DNA of 64,000 nt from Lacinutrix sp. WUR7. GTDB taxonomy: Bacteria > Bacteroidota > Bacteroidia > Flavobacteriales > Flavobacteriaceae. The stretch spans positions 779,001 through 843,000 of the forward strand of contig NZ_CP045067.1 of the NCBI RefSeq assembly GCF_016864015.1. Direction: 5' to 3'. How positions within the stretch are numbered: the first letter of the stretch is position 1; each line of letters opens with the position of its first letter. Of the stretch, positions 8,876 to 17,743 are shown piece after piece. The notes beneath the pieces were generated by a model that saw only the letters and a list, made by a program, of their open reading frames with translations, was not told the origin of the DNA and did not search any database. The position numbers and the translations under genes were made by a program.

Positions 8876-9976
8876 ATGTTAAAACAATTTTTCATTATCT
8901 GCTCTGGCGCAGATACCAATATTTTAAAAGATTGCTCTAATGGAGAGCAAAACAAATACGCAGGAATTGGAGCTACTGTATTCTTTACTGCAATCATGGC
9001 ATTTACAGCTTCTAGTTATGCGCTTTTTACGGTTTTCGATAATCTATATACGGCTATATTTTTCGGACTTATTTGGGGATTACTCATTTTTAATTTAGAC
9101 CGTTTTATTGTTTCTACCATAAAAAAAAGAGATCGTTTTATGGATGAATTTATCCAAGCTTCTCCAAGAATAATATTGGCTATTATTATAGCAATAGTTA
9201 TCTCTAAACCCTTAGAATTAAAGATTTTTGAAAAGGAAATTAATCAAGTCCTTTTAGAACAAAAAAACGAATTAACACTTGCTAACAAAGATCAAATAGC
9301 CTTACAATTTACCCCAGAAGTCCAAGCTTTAGAAAACAGCATTACCACTTTGCAAACCCAAATAGACACCAAAGAAACCGAATTAAACGAATTGTACGCC
9401 ATCTTTATTAACGAAGCAGAAGGAACTGCAGGAACCAAACTTTTAGGCAAAGGTCCTGTGTACAAAGAAAAACGAGATAAACACGATGCTGCTTTAGCCG
9501 AATTACAAGAATTAAAAACCACAAACAAAGAAAAAATTGCAACTAACGAAGCACAAATAGCACAGCTTAAAACAGATTACGAAACACAAGTGGCAACTAC
9601 ACAACCTATTATTGATGGCTTTGATGGTTTAATGGCTAGAGTAAATGCATTAAATCAATTGCCTTGGCTACCAAGTCTATTCATATTCTTATTGTTTTTA
9701 GCAATTGAAACTTCTCCTATTATCGCAAAATTACTATCAACAAAAGGAGAATACGACTTTAAGTTTGAAAACGAAGAACATAAAATTAGAACCTGGACCA
9801 CACAACAAGTGCATCAAGAAAAAAGAATGCTGGAAGCAGATACTTTATTAAATGATAAAGTATACAAAGACATTGCGGAAGAAGAAGAAATCTACGCTTA
9901 CAAAAAGAAAATGGCTCGTGAACTAATGAAAAAACAACAAGATACTTTTTATACCAAACAGACTAAAATATTATAA
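8876..9976 (+). CDS. DUF4407 membrane protein
   Basis: A 366-residue protein of the DUF4407 family, function unknown. It begins with the family N-terminus (LKQFFIICSGAD), then three membrane segments (about residues 30-50, 55-75 and 95-115) with the conserved FNLDRFIVS between the second and third. A long Glu/Gln/Lys-rich coiled coil (about 130-245) is followed by a fourth membrane segment (LPWLPSLFIFLLFLAIE) and a charged cytoplasmic tail. The layout suggests a membrane-anchored scaffold or tether. It has its own space after the strong terminator at 8763-8804 and a 97-base gap to the next gene, so it is probably monocistronic. Confidence 0.85.
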   Translation: MLKQFFIICSGADTNILKDCSNGEQNKYAGIGATVFFTAIMAFTASSYALFTVFDNLYTAIFFGLIWGLLIFNLDRFIVSTIKKRDRFMDEFIQASPRIILAIIIAIVISKPLELKIFEKEINQVLLEQKNELTLANKDQIALQFTPEVQALENSITTLQTQIDTKETELNELYAIFINEAEGTAGTKLLGKGPVYKEKRDKHDAALAELQELKTTNKEKIATNEAQIAQLKTDYETQVATTQPIIDGFDGLMARVNALNQLPWLPSLFIFLLFLAIETSPIIAKLLSTKGEYDFKFENEEHKIRTWTTQQVHQEKRMLEADTLLNDKVYKDIAEEEEIYAYKKKMARELMKKQQDTFYTKQTKIL

Positions 9977-10073
9977 AAACTTCAAATATCAACTTGTATT
10001 ATATGGTATATAATTTTATTGGATGGTTAATTACATAGTGGTTAAAACTTAAGATTTCATTACTTTTATAGTT

Positions 10074-11030
10074 ATGAAAAACATACTACAAATCGATGGA
10101 GATTTTATAGAACAAAACACTGTTTTTACAGAATTGATTCAAGAAATAAAACAATCCTTTTCTGATAAAAGTATTATGGTACCTATGCGTCACCACCATG
10201 ATTTCCCAAATCCTACAGTTAAAAAAGACGCTACGCTTTTATTAATGCCTGCATGGCATCCGGATAAAAATGCAGGAGTAAAAATAGTTACAGTGCATCC
10301 TGAAAACGGACAATTCAATTTACCTGCTATTCAAGGAATCTATATTTATTTAGATGCTATTAAAGGAAACATTAAGGCTATATTAGAAGCTAAAAGTTTA
10401 ACTGCTAAACGCACAGCTGCAGCTTCGGCTTTGGCATCCGTTTACTTATCTAAACAAAATTCTAGCAGTATGCTCATGATTGGATCAGGCGCTTTGTCGG
10501 CAAATCTAATTCAAGCACACGCTTCCGTGAGACCTATAAAAACAGTGTATATTTGGGGAAGAAATTTTGAAAAAGCGAAAGAGATTGCTTCCAATTTAAA
10601 AAATGAAAATTTTACCGTTCAGGCAATCCAAACGATCGAAGAAAAAATATCGGATGTAGATATTATTTCCTCCGCTACACTTTCTACAACACCATTGATT
10701 TTAGGGAAATATTTAAAAAAAGGCCAACATATCGATTTAGTTGGTGCTTATAAAGTGGACATGCGGGAAGCCGATGACGAAACCATAGAAAAGGCTTCCG
10801 TTTACGTAGATACTTATGGCGGATTAAAAGAAAGTGGCGACATGGTTACTCCCCTTAAAAATGGAATCCTTAAAGAGGAAGATATAAAAGGGGATTTATT
10901 CAGTTTAACTTCTAATTCAACAAAAGGCAGACAGAACGATAATGAAATAACTGTTTTTAAATCTGTTGGCCACGGTATAGAAGATTTAGCTGCCGCTAAT
11001 TATTACTATAATAAATTCACAAAGGAATAA
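10074..11030 (+). CDS. Ornithine cyclodeaminase / mu-crystallin family protein
   Basis: A 318-residue NAD(P)-dependent enzyme of the OCD/mu-crystallin family. Visible marks are the early MPMRHHHDF-like substrate region, the central AKRTAAASALAS helix, and the Rossmann segment MLMIGSGALSANLIQAHA followed by the acidic/basic strand TVYIWGRN. Family members include ornithine cyclodeaminase, 1-pyrroline-2-carboxylate reductase and alanine dehydrogenase, and the sequence alone does not tell which. The peptidase genes around it suggest amino-acid catabolism, which is inference. The start ATG at 10074 follows a TACTTTTA sequence that resembles a -7 box. Confidence 0.85.
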   Translation: MKNILQIDGDFIEQNTVFTELIQEIKQSFSDKSIMVPMRHHHDFPNPTVKKDATLLLMPAWHPDKNAGVKIVTVHPENGQFNLPAIQGIYIYLDAIKGNIKAILEAKSLTAKRTAAASALASVYLSKQNSSSMLMIGSGALSANLIQAHASVRPIKTVYIWGRNFEKAKEIASNLKNENFTVQAIQTIEEKISDVDIISSATLSTTPLILGKYLKKGQHIDLVGAYKVDMREADDETIEKASVYVDTYGGLKESGDMVTPLKNGILKEEDIKGDLFSLTSNSTKGRQNDNEITVFKSVGHGIEDLAAANYYYNKFTKE

Positions 11031-11071
11031 AGCCTAACACAAAATACACGTTCTAAAACGGACTAGAAATT

Positions 11072-11503
11072 ATGAAAAAAATCATCCTATTACTTTGTTT
11101 CATTAATGTTAGCATTTGCACTTCTCAAACCATCGTAAAAGAAGATCAGGAAGCCATTATAGCTGTTATGAAACTACAAGAAAAAGCTTGGTCTAATAAT
11201 GACTTGGAAGGTTTTATGCAAGGCTATTGGAAAAGTGATTCTTTAAAATTTTATGGTAGCAACGGACTAACAAAAGGATGGCAACAAACACTAGATAACT
11301 ACAAAAAAGGATATCCTACAAAAGAACATGCTGGTACTTTAACCTTTACAATAAAGGATATTTCAAAAATTAGTGATGGGAATTATTGGGTTATGGGAAC
11401 ATACTATTTAAAAAGAAAAGTAGGTGATGCAAATGGTGTTTTTATGATTATATTTAAAAAAATAAATGGGGAATGGAAAATTATCGCAGATACTTCTTGC
11501 TAA
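11072..11503 (+). CDS. Exported NTF2-like (DUF4440) protein
   Basis: A 143-residue protein with a signal peptide (KKIILLLCFINVSICTSQ) and one NTF2-like fold of the DUF4440/SnoaL type: an initial helix (EAIIAVMKLQEKAWSNNDLE), the central WYW-like motifs (MQGYWKSDSLKFYG), and a C-terminal sheet ending in GVFMIIFKKINGEWKII. Proteins of this kind are periplasmic or surface small-ligand binders or enzymes of unknown substrate. It lies 41 bases after the OCD-like gene and 29 bases before the S37-type peptidase on the same strand, so the three may be co-transcribed. Confidence 0.8.
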   Translation: MKKIILLLCFINVSICTSQTIVKEDQEAIIAVMKLQEKAWSNNDLEGFMQGYWKSDSLKFYGSNGLTKGWQQTLDNYKKGYPTKEHAGTLTFTIKDISKISDGNYWVMGTYYLKRKVGDANGVFMIIFKKINGEWKIIADTSC

Positions 11504-11532
11504 TTTTCTGAAAAACTAAAAAAATAACTAAC

Positions 11533-12858
11533 ATGAAAAATATTAGATCTTACTTTATAATATCTCTAGTCCTATTATTTATTAGTTGTAAAACTTCTCA
11601 AGTTACTGATAAAGTTCCTTCTGAAATTGCTATTGAAATTTCTAATTTTGAGAAACTAGCTTCCATAAAAAATGTGGTAAGTATTGAAAAACACAATCCA
11701 GTAAGTCACTTTGATGAAAATTACGAAATATGGTTTCAGCAACCAATAGATCATAATGATTTATCTAAAGGTACATTTAAACAACGTGTCTTTTTAGGTT
11801 TTGAAGATAAAAACAAACCCGTTATTGTAGAACTTCGTGGTTATGGAATAGGTTCTGAAAGAGCTGGAGAATTAGCTGATCATTACCAAGCGAATCAATT
11901 AACTATTGAACATCGTTACTTTAATAATTCGCGTCCTGAAAATATAGACTGGAACACGTTAACCATTGAAAACGCAGCGAAAGACCAAGAAAATATAATT
12001 ACAGGAATAAAAAATGCGATATATCCTGACGCAAAATTTGTCTCTACAGGAATTTCTAAAGGCTGTCAAACTACGATGGCACACCGCAGATATTTTCCAA
12101 AAAATGTAGACGCAAGTGTATGTTATGTTGGCCCGTTAAATTACCAAAGAGAAGATCCTAGAGTATATTCGTTTTTAAAGAATGTAGGTACTAAAGAAGA
12201 ACGCGAAAAGATTACAGCCTTTCAAAAATTATGCTTTGAAAATAGAAGTGCCCTTTTAGAAATGATGAAAAATATTGGAGAAGAAAAAGGCATGACTTGG
12301 GAGTTTGGTGTAGACAAAGCTATAGATTATACGATTCTAGAATACTCGTTTGCTTTTTGGCAATGGGGAACTCCCATAGCTAGTATTCCTACTGAAAATC
12401 CAAGCATCGAAAACATCTACAACCATTTAATAGACGTTGTTGGTTATGGCTTTTTTGACGAAGAAGCTGTTGCCGATTTACAACCTTATTTTTGGGCTGC
12501 TTTAACAGAACAAGGAATTTACGGGTATGAAACGGCTCCTTTTAAAGCCTATTTAAACACCGAAGAAATTTATAAATTTGATTGGGCTTTTCCGGAAGGC
12601 ATTTCAAAAAACTACAACCTGAAACCGATGCAAGAAATTAAATCTTTTATAGATACTTCTGCAGAAGACATGTTGTTTATTTATGGTGAATATGATTCTT
12701 GGAGTGCAACTGCTGTGGAACTTACGGAAGATGCTTCACAAAGAGAAGTTTATAAATTTGTAAACCCAAAAGGAAGTCACACTACAAGAATCAAAAGTTT
12801 TAACCCGGAAACCAAAAACAGAATTTATACTATTATTGATGGTTGGCTAAAAGAATAA
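11533..12858 (+). CDS. S28/S37-type serine peptidase, lipoprotein
   Basis: A 441-residue predicted lipoprotein: the signal peptide ends in the lipobox FISC (Cys19). The body matches the S37 (prolyl tripeptidyl/PS-10-like) peptidases. It has a beta-barrel entry motif (WFQQPIDH), the oxyanion-side ELRGYG, the nucleophile elbow GISKG (Ser175), an Asp in YGEYDSWSA (about D388) and a His in GSHTTR (about H416), a complete Ser-Asp-His set. By family it would cut tri- or tetrapeptides from proline-containing peptides at the cell envelope, with products suited to the two Xaa-Pro peptidases encoded convergently next to it. I prefer S37 over S28 from the motif spacing, but the two families are close. 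Confidence 0.85.
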   Translation: MKNIRSYFIISLVLLFISCKTSQVTDKVPSEIAIEISNFEKLASIKNVVSIEKHNPVSHFDENYEIWFQQPIDHNDLSKGTFKQRVFLGFEDKNKPVIVELRGYGIGSERAGELADHYQANQLTIEHRYFNNSRPENIDWNTLTIENAAKDQENIITGIKNAIYPDAKFVSTGISKGCQTTMAHRRYFPKNVDASVCYVGPLNYQREDPRVYSFLKNVGTKEEREKITAFQKLCFENRSALLEMMKNIGEEKGMTWEFGVDKAIDYTILEYSFAFWQWGTPIASIPTENPSIENIYNHLIDVVGYGFFDEEAVADLQPYFWAALTEQGIYGYETAPFKAYLNTEEIYKFDWAFPEGISKNYNLKPMQEIKSFIDTSAEDMLFIYGEYDSWSATAVELTEDASQREVYKFVNPKGSHTTRIKSFNPETKNRIYTIIDGWLKE

Positions 12859-12897
12859 GGCAGCAAATTATTATCGAATAATCTTCTTCCGTTTTCT

Positions 12898-14118
12898 TTA
12901 AATCCCAAATGGATTATCAATACTATGCATTGGTTTTGTAAACCATTTCGGACCATCATTTGTCATGTAAATATGGTCTTCTAATCGGATTCCGAATTTA
13001 TCTGGAACACAAATCATTGGCTCATCACTAAAGGTCATTCCTGCTCTTAAAACCGTTTTGTCGTTTCTAACAATATATGGCCATTCATGAATTCCTAATC
13101 CGATACCATGTCCTGTTCGATGTGGCAATCCTGGTAATTTATAATCTGGTCCTAATCCGTGAGATTCTAGAACCACTCTAGATGCGTTATCCACATCAGC
13201 ACACGTATTTCCTAATTGCGCAGCATCAAAAGCAGCTTGTTGTGTTTCTTTTTCAATGTTCCAGATATGCGTTTGCTCTTCATTTGCTTTCCCAAAAACA
13301 TAGGTTCTTGTAATATCTGAAATATAATCATGTAGCATACAACCTGTATCGACTAAAACCACTTCGTTTTCTTCTAAATCTTTCGGTGTTTTTACGCCAT
13401 GCGGAAAAGACGAATCTACACCAAACAAAACGATACAGAAATAAGATCCTGAAGTCGCTCCGTATTTTATATGTGCTTCGTTAATAAAATCGGTGACTTC
13501 TTTGGCTGAAATTCCTACGTATAAAATTCTAGCTACTGCTTTATGCACTTCTAAAGTGATATTCATAGCATGTTGCATAATAGCAATCTCTGCTTCCGAT
13601 TTAATCATTCTACACCCTGCAGTAATAGCTTTCGCACTTACTAAAGTATAAGAATCCTGACAGCTTCTAATGCCATCAAAAACAAAAAATGGTGTTGCCT
13701 CATCCATAGCAATAGCTCCAGAATCTACACCGTTTTCTTTTAAAAGTGTTGTGAATAATTGGTAAGGAGATTCGTGTTCTTCCCAACCTTTAACATCTCC
13801 TTCTATTAGCATGAAATCGAAAATCGTTCCTTTTTCAAATTCGGGAGCAATATAAATAAGCTTCCCGTTTGGAAATAATAAAGCACCAACCATACGCTCA
13901 CTTGCACTCCATTTCATTCCTGTAAAATAGAATAAATTGGTACCTGCATGTAAATACAACGCTGGAACATTTTGCTCTTGCATAAGTATACAAGCTTTAT
14001 CCATTCGTTGTTGAAACTCTTCTTTTTGAATGGGCTGTACTAAATGTGCTGTTGGTTTTATAGCCTTTAATTCTGCTTCTATTGTGGATCCTCCTATTCC
14101 TATCATATTATTTTCCAT
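12898..14118 (-). CDS. M24 family Xaa-Pro peptidase (second gene of pair)
   Basis: A 406-residue cytoplasmic M24 (creatinase/prolidase fold) metallopeptidase. The N-terminal creatinase-like domain includes YLHAGTNLFYFTGMKW. The catalytic pita-bread domain shows all five metal ligands: two Asp in LVDTGCMLHDYISDITRT, His in HRTGHGIGLGIHE, Glu in SDEPMI and Glu in IRLEDHI. It probably removes N-terminal residues before proline. Its start overlaps the end of the upstream M24B gene by 11 bases, a sign of translational coupling. The pair are divergent paralogues, not copies. Confidence 0.9.
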   Translation of the reverse strand: MENNMIGIGGSTIEAELKAIKPTAHLVQPIQKEEFQQRMDKACILMQEQNVPALYLHAGTNLFYFTGMKWSASERMVGALLFPNGKLIYIAPEFEKGTIFDFMLIEGDVKGWEEHESPYQLFTTLLKENGVDSGAIAMDEATPFFVFDGIRSCQDSYTLVSAKAITAGCRMIKSEAEIAIMQHAMNITLEVHKAVARILYVGISAKEVTDFINEAHIKYGATSGSYFCIVLFGVDSSFPHGVKTPKDLEENEVVLVDTGCMLHDYISDITRTYVFGKANEEQTHIWNIEKETQQAAFDAAQLGNTCADVDNASRVVLESHGLGPDYKLPGLPHRTGHGIGLGIHEWPYIVRNDKTVLRAGMTFSDEPMICVPDKFGIRLEDHIYMTNDGPKWFTKPMHSIDNPFGI

Positions 14119-15406
14119 TATTCATTATAGCCTCAATCTCCTCTATTTCAATGGGCATTGCTGCTGTTAAATTCCTATTTCCGTTTTCTGTAATTACATA
14201 ATCGTTTTCTAATCGGCAACCAATACCTTCTTCTGGAATATAAATCCCAGGCTCGCAAGTAAGTACCATTCCCACTTCAATAGCGCGAGAATATAAGCCA
14301 ACATCATGTACGTCTAATCCGATATGGTGTGCAGTACCATGCATGAAATATTTTTTATATAAAGGTTTTTCGGGATCTTGATTAGCAACCGCATCTGCGT
14401 CTAACAATCCTAGTTTTATCAACTCCGCTTCTACTAAGCTTGCCATGCTTTTTTCATAATCTAATGGAAGCTCTCCTGGTTTTAAAAGCTTACTTCCTTC
14501 TTTTAAACAATGTAAAACGGCACTATATACTTCTTTTTGTCTTTTACTGAATTTTCCATTTACCGGAAAGCACCTAGTAGTATCACTATTATAATTTGCA
14601 TAACAAACGCCAAAATCCATAAGTATCATTTCACCATCTTTACAAACAGCATCATTGGCATTATAATGCAATGCACAAGCATTTTTACCAGAAGCTACAA
14701 TAGGTTTGAATGCGTGTCTTGTTGCTCCAGATTTTACTAAATTATAGATTAACTCTGCTTCTAACTCGTATTCATTTATATTAGGTGTACACGATTTTAA
14801 AACGCGTTTAAAACTAACCACGCTAATATCTGCCGCTTTTTGCATTTGTGCAATTTCTACTTCCGATTTTACGGGACGTAGATCTCTAGTAATCTTTGCA
14901 GCTCTATGATAATTATGTAAAGGATATTTCTTTTTACACCATTGTATCATTCTATCTTGCTGTGTTTCCTGATCTTTTGTTGCGCGTTTTAAATATTCAT
15001 TATGCCCTAGATAAAAACCATCTGCTTCAAAAGCCATGTATTGTAAAAGCATTTCGAAGTCTTGCACCCATTCTACTCTAGAAATTCCAGAAACCTCTGT
15101 TGCTTGTTCTTTGGTTAGTTTTTCACCATCCCAAATTTTTATTTGTTCATTGGTTTCTTTGACAAACAAAATAGCCTTGTTCTCTTTTTTATGCGCATCT
15201 GGATATAAAACTAGAATGGTTTCTTCTTGGTCTATTCCAGAGAGATAAAACAAATCATTGTTTTGTGTAAAGCCCATGATATCATCGGCATTATTATGCT
15301 TGACATCATTAGAAGTAAGAATAGCAATAGTATTTGGTTCCATTTTAGAAATGAAATGCTTTCTGTTTTTTTGGAATAAGGTATTCGGAATTGGTTGGTA
15401 TCTCAT
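14108..15406 (-). CDS. M24B Xaa-Pro aminopeptidase (aminopeptidase P)
   Basis: A 432-residue aminopeptidase P. The N-terminal AMP_N domain begins MRYQPIPNTLFQKNRKHF and includes NDLFYLSGIDQEE. The catalytic domain has metal ligands in LMDFGVCYANYNSDTTR (two Asp), HGTAHHIGLDVHD (His), TCEPGIYIPEEG (Glu) and CRLENDYV (Glu). It releases the N-terminal residue from Xaa-Pro peptides in the cytoplasm using two manganese or zinc ions. The length is normal for the family. It leads a two-gene unit with the overlapping M24 gene downstream. Confidence 0.93.
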   Translation of the reverse strand: MRYQPIPNTLFQKNRKHFISKMEPNTIAILTSNDVKHNNADDIMGFTQNNDLFYLSGIDQEETILVLYPDAHKKENKAILFVKETNEQIKIWDGEKLTKEQATEVSGISRVEWVQDFEMLLQYMAFEADGFYLGHNEYLKRATKDQETQQDRMIQWCKKKYPLHNYHRAAKITRDLRPVKSEVEIAQMQKAADISVVSFKRVLKSCTPNINEYELEAELIYNLVKSGATRHAFKPIVASGKNACALHYNANDAVCKDGEMILMDFGVCYANYNSDTTRCFPVNGKFSKRQKEVYSAVLHCLKEGSKLLKPGELPLDYEKSMASLVEAELIKLGLLDADAVANQDPEKPLYKKYFMHGTAHHIGLDVHDVGLYSRAIEVGMVLTCEPGIYIPEEGIGCRLENDYVITENGNRNLTAAMPIEIEEIEAIMNNGK

Positions 15407-15534
15407 AGGTAATGCTTTTGTAGGGATGAAAAGTATTATATATAAATACGCTTTTAGTATTTACAATACTTCGGAAAGAAATATAGAAGAAGAAAAACAA
15501 AAAACTTATAAATGGTATTTTTTATAATGCGCTT

Positions 15535-15768
15535 CTATGTCTTTAGGTTTATGAACGACTGTAGTTGAAACTGGATATTTGGATAATAAATGTTCTGGAC
15601 GAATTGTCTTGACGTAAAATTACCTCCACAATTTGGACATATATTTTTAAAGACTTCTTTTGCGCAAGCAGTACAATAGGTACACTCAAAAGTACAAATC
15701 ATTGCCTCTTTAGAATAAAAAGGCAATGATTTGTTACAATGTTCGCAAGTTGGTCTTATTTCTAACAT
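15535..15768 (-). CDS. DUF1272 zinc-ribbon protein with frameshifted C-terminus
   Basis: The first 55 or so residues are a typical DUF1272 protein: MLEIRPTCEHCNKSLP, then four more CxxC-type pairs ending in CPNCGGNF, a probable structural zinc site set; function unknown. After TSR the encoded tail (QFVQNIYY...) does not fit the family. In the neighbouring frame the DNA reads IRPEHLLSKYPVSTT and on to KPKDIEAHYKKYHL, exactly the kind of tail expected, ending at a stop at 15506-15508. A single missing base near 15606 explains this, and restoring one C would give S-R-P-I-R-P. It is a recent frameshift or a sequence error. Confidence 0.8.
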   Translation of the reverse strand: MLEIRPTCEHCNKSLPFYSKEAMICTFECTYCTACAKEVFKNICPNCGGNFTSRQFVQNIYYPNIQFQLQSFINLKT

Positions 15769-15838
15769 ATGGTTTGTTAAGATGATTTGCGTTAAGGATT
15801 ACTCATACATTTTATTTGTAAAGAAATCGTGAGTGCTT

Positions 15839-15970
15839 CGCATTTGAAACGGCATCCTTTTTATTTTTCATAAAAAGACCTGCCTGCCGGCAGGCAAGTA
15901 TAGTGGATAGCCTGACGTTTTGTGATCCTGAAGGTTTTTTCAACCTGGAAGTATCACAAAAGGTAATGCC
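15839..15970 (-). repeat. Dispersed structured element, copy E, with 20-bp palindrome insertion
   Basis: Read on the minus strand, GCATT at the start pairs with AATGC at the end. Between them are a large first hairpin (arms TTTTGTGAT and ATCACAAAA), the box CAGGCTATCC, the split box TATA/TCTTTTT, and AAAAAGGATGCCGTTTCAA. The split is caused by a 20-bp palindrome (15879-15898, core TGCCTGCCGGCAGGCA). The element begins seven bases after the stop of the PhnA-like gene, on the same strand. Confidence 0.7.
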
Positions 15971-15976
15971 ATAAAC

Positions 15977-16555
15977 CTATATTTTCTTTACGTACTCTGT
16001 AATAATAACGGTTAGTGTTGGTCCAACTTTACCTTCAATATAGGTTTCGTTATCACGATCTAAACGTATATTTCTAACCGCAGTTCCTTGTTTAGCAACT
16101 TGGCTAGATCCTTTTATTTTAAGATCTTTTATAAGTACTACAGAATCTCCTGTTTCTAGAACAACACCATTTACATCTCTGTGAATTAGTTTTCCTTCTT
16201 CGTCTTCTCCTTCACCTGTAGATTTTGCAAACTCTAAAACATCTTCTTCTAGATACATCATGTCTAATAAATCTTGAGGCCATCCTTCTTTTCTTAAACG
16301 GGATAACATTCTCCATGCTGCAACTTGTACGGCTTGGTGTTCGCTCCACATGCTATCATTTAAGCAACGCCAATGATTAGGGTCTGTGCTTTCTGGATCT
16401 TCTATTTGATCTACGCAGGTCTTGCAAGCGGTAAGGGTTTCTATAAGGCTTTGATCTTTTCTAGGCGCTAAAGTATATAGTTGTAAATGCTCTTCATTTT
16501 GGCATAATTCACACTTACCATCTGCGCGTTTATTTAATTCTCTTTCTAAACTCAT
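15977..16555 (-). CDS. PhnA (YjdM)-domain protein
   Basis: A 192-residue protein of the PhnA/YjdM family. The N-terminal zinc ribbon has CELC (residues about 15-18) and CKTC (about 44-47) with an HLQLY segment between. A middle helical region (WSEHQAVQVAAWRMLSRLR) and the C-terminal PhnA domain (DVNGVVLETGDSVVLIKDLKIKGSS) follow. Despite its name, the family is not shown to act in phosphonate breakdown and its role is unclear; E. coli YjdM has been linked to mutation rate. It stands alone, followed immediately by structured repeat copy E. Confidence 0.88.
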   Translation of the reverse strand: MSLERELNKRADGKCELCQNEEHLQLYTLAPRKDQSLIETLTACKTCVDQIEDPESTDPNHWRCLNDSMWSEHQAVQVAAWRMLSRLRKEGWPQDLLDMMYLEEDVLEFAKSTGEGEDEEGKLIHRDVNGVVLETGDSVVLIKDLKIKGSSQVAKQGTAVRNIRLDRDNETYIEGKVGPTLTVIITEYVKKI

Positions 16556-16618
16556 TTAAGTACATTTTTGAAAAACAAAAGTACATTTATTCTTAGAGTA
16601 CAGCAAGCAGAAATGCTG

Positions 16619-16897
16619 TTAAGCTACTTGATGCGGTTTAAAAGGATTAGATAGCTGGCCATTTTCTAGGCCAACTATAGAAAGTTTTTTGTTTTTAGAA
16701 AGTGCTTCGTTATGCAATTGAGCAATTGCAACGACGCCTTGATTATCAATATTAGTTAACTCTTGTAGGTTTAACACAATTGTATCTGCCTGATTAAAAA
16801 CATCTTTTAATTCGTTTTTAAAAATGGGTATATTCATCTTTATAAGGTTTCCTTGTACCTTATATATATTGTTACTATTTGTAATTTTAAGTTTCAT
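16619..16897 (-). CDS. Small STAS-like protein (second of tandem pair)
   Basis: A 92-residue single STAS domain: strand KITNSNNIYKVQGNL, helix, strand TIVLNLQELTNIDNQGVVAI, helix LHNEALSKNKKLSIVGL. In SpoIIAA-type anti-sigma antagonists the D-S-S-G loop carries the phosphorylated Ser; here the loop is IDNQG, so the usual serine is absent. No serine kinase or PP2C phosphatase gene is nearby. It may be a structural or constitutively active partner-switch protein. It follows the similar STAS gene after 56 bases and probably shares its transcript. Confidence 0.72.
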   Translation of the reverse strand: MKLKITNSNNIYKVQGNLIKMNIPIFKNELKDVFNQADTIVLNLQELTNIDNQGVVAIAQLHNEALSKNKKLSIVGLENGQLSNPFKPHQVA

Positions 16898-16953
16898 AAT
16901 TTTCTTTTATTTGGTAATAGGATTTGGTGCTATAATCGACTATTTACTAATAA

Positions 16954-17232
16954 TTAGGCTGCATCGATAGTTGTTATATCATCGAATATTTCTTTGCTTC
17001 CTATACCAGTAATAAAAAAAGGTTTATGTGCTTTTAAGGATTGTTTGTAGATGTTCTCGAAAGCGGAAACACCTTCTCGATCTATACTTTTAAGCTCGTC
17101 AATATTAATAACCAACTCATTCGTTGTGCTAAAAATATCTTGGAAATAAATTTGAAATTTTTTTACGTTTGTTTTATTAAGAACTCCTGTTACTTTAAAC
17201 GTATTTAGTGAATTTGTGATTTCTAGTGCCAT
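16954..17232 (-). CDS. Small STAS-like protein (first of tandem pair)
   Basis: A 92-residue STAS domain, the same length as its downstream neighbour and alike in layout (ITNSLNTFKVTGVL, then VINIDELKSIDREGVSAF). The pair clearly arose by tandem duplication but has diverged strongly. The switch loop reads IDREG, with Glu where the phosphorylatable Ser of SpoIIAA would be; this could mimic a charged, permanently modified state, though that is speculation. No membrane or transporter domain is attached, so it is not part of an SulP transporter. Function unknown. Confidence 0.72.
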   Translation of the reverse strand: MALEITNSLNTFKVTGVLNKTNVKKFQIYFQDIFSTTNELVINIDELKSIDREGVSAFENIYKQSLKAHKPFFITGIGSKEIFDDITTIDAA

Positions 17233-17372
17233 CTTTTAAATGTTTTAAATTATAAAATATTAAGCGCTATTAATCTATGTAAATATGTGATTTATTATTA
17301 GTTACACCTAATATGTTCGATGAAATACGGTATAAATTGTTGAAGGTGAAAAATCGTAATATTATTCATGCA

Positions 17373-17735
17373 TTAGTTTAAAGAATCTCGAAGTTTTTTG
17401 GATAACCCTTTAACTACCAAATCATACGAATGATTAATTAATTGTATTACAAACGAAGAGTCTAGTTCGGTTTGATCTAATTGAATGGTATTCCAATGTT
17501 TTTTGCTCATGTGATATCCTGGGGCAATGCTTTGGTATGTTCCACGAAGTTCTTGTGCATACTCTGGATCACATTTTAAGTTTATAGATGGTGTACCAGA
17601 TTCCCAAGCTTTTAAAGAGGTTAAAGCAAACATTTTTCCTTGCACTTTAAATACAAGCGTCGTTTCATCAAAAGGAAAATGTTCTGTAACTCCTTTTTTA
17701 CTTAAACAATAGTCCCGAAGTTGTTCTATGTTCAT
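17373..17735 (-). CDS. MmcQ/YjbR family protein
   Basis: A 120-residue protein of the MmcQ/YjbR (CyaY-like fold) family. The typical N-terminus MNIEQLRDYCLSKKGVTEHFPFDE sets the start at 17735, eight bases after the stop of the DUF4230 gene; a longer upstream frame overlapping that gene is unlikely. Other marks are the LVFKVQGKMFAL strand, the LKCDPEYAQELR segment and PGYHMSKKHWNTI. It is often called a DNA-binding protein because of its fold, but direct evidence is thin. Confidence 0.88.
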   Translation of the reverse strand: MNIEQLRDYCLSKKGVTEHFPFDETTLVFKVQGKMFALTSLKAWESGTPSINLKCDPEYAQELRGTYQSIAPGYHMSKKHWNTIQLDQTELDSSFVIQLINHSYDLVVKGLSKKLRDSLN

Positions 17736-17743
17736 GATTCGAT

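Noticed and set aside
15258-15527. 89-residue plus-strand frame
   Set aside because: It is antisense to the start of the aminopeptidase P gene and reaches into a frame with no protein-like pattern.
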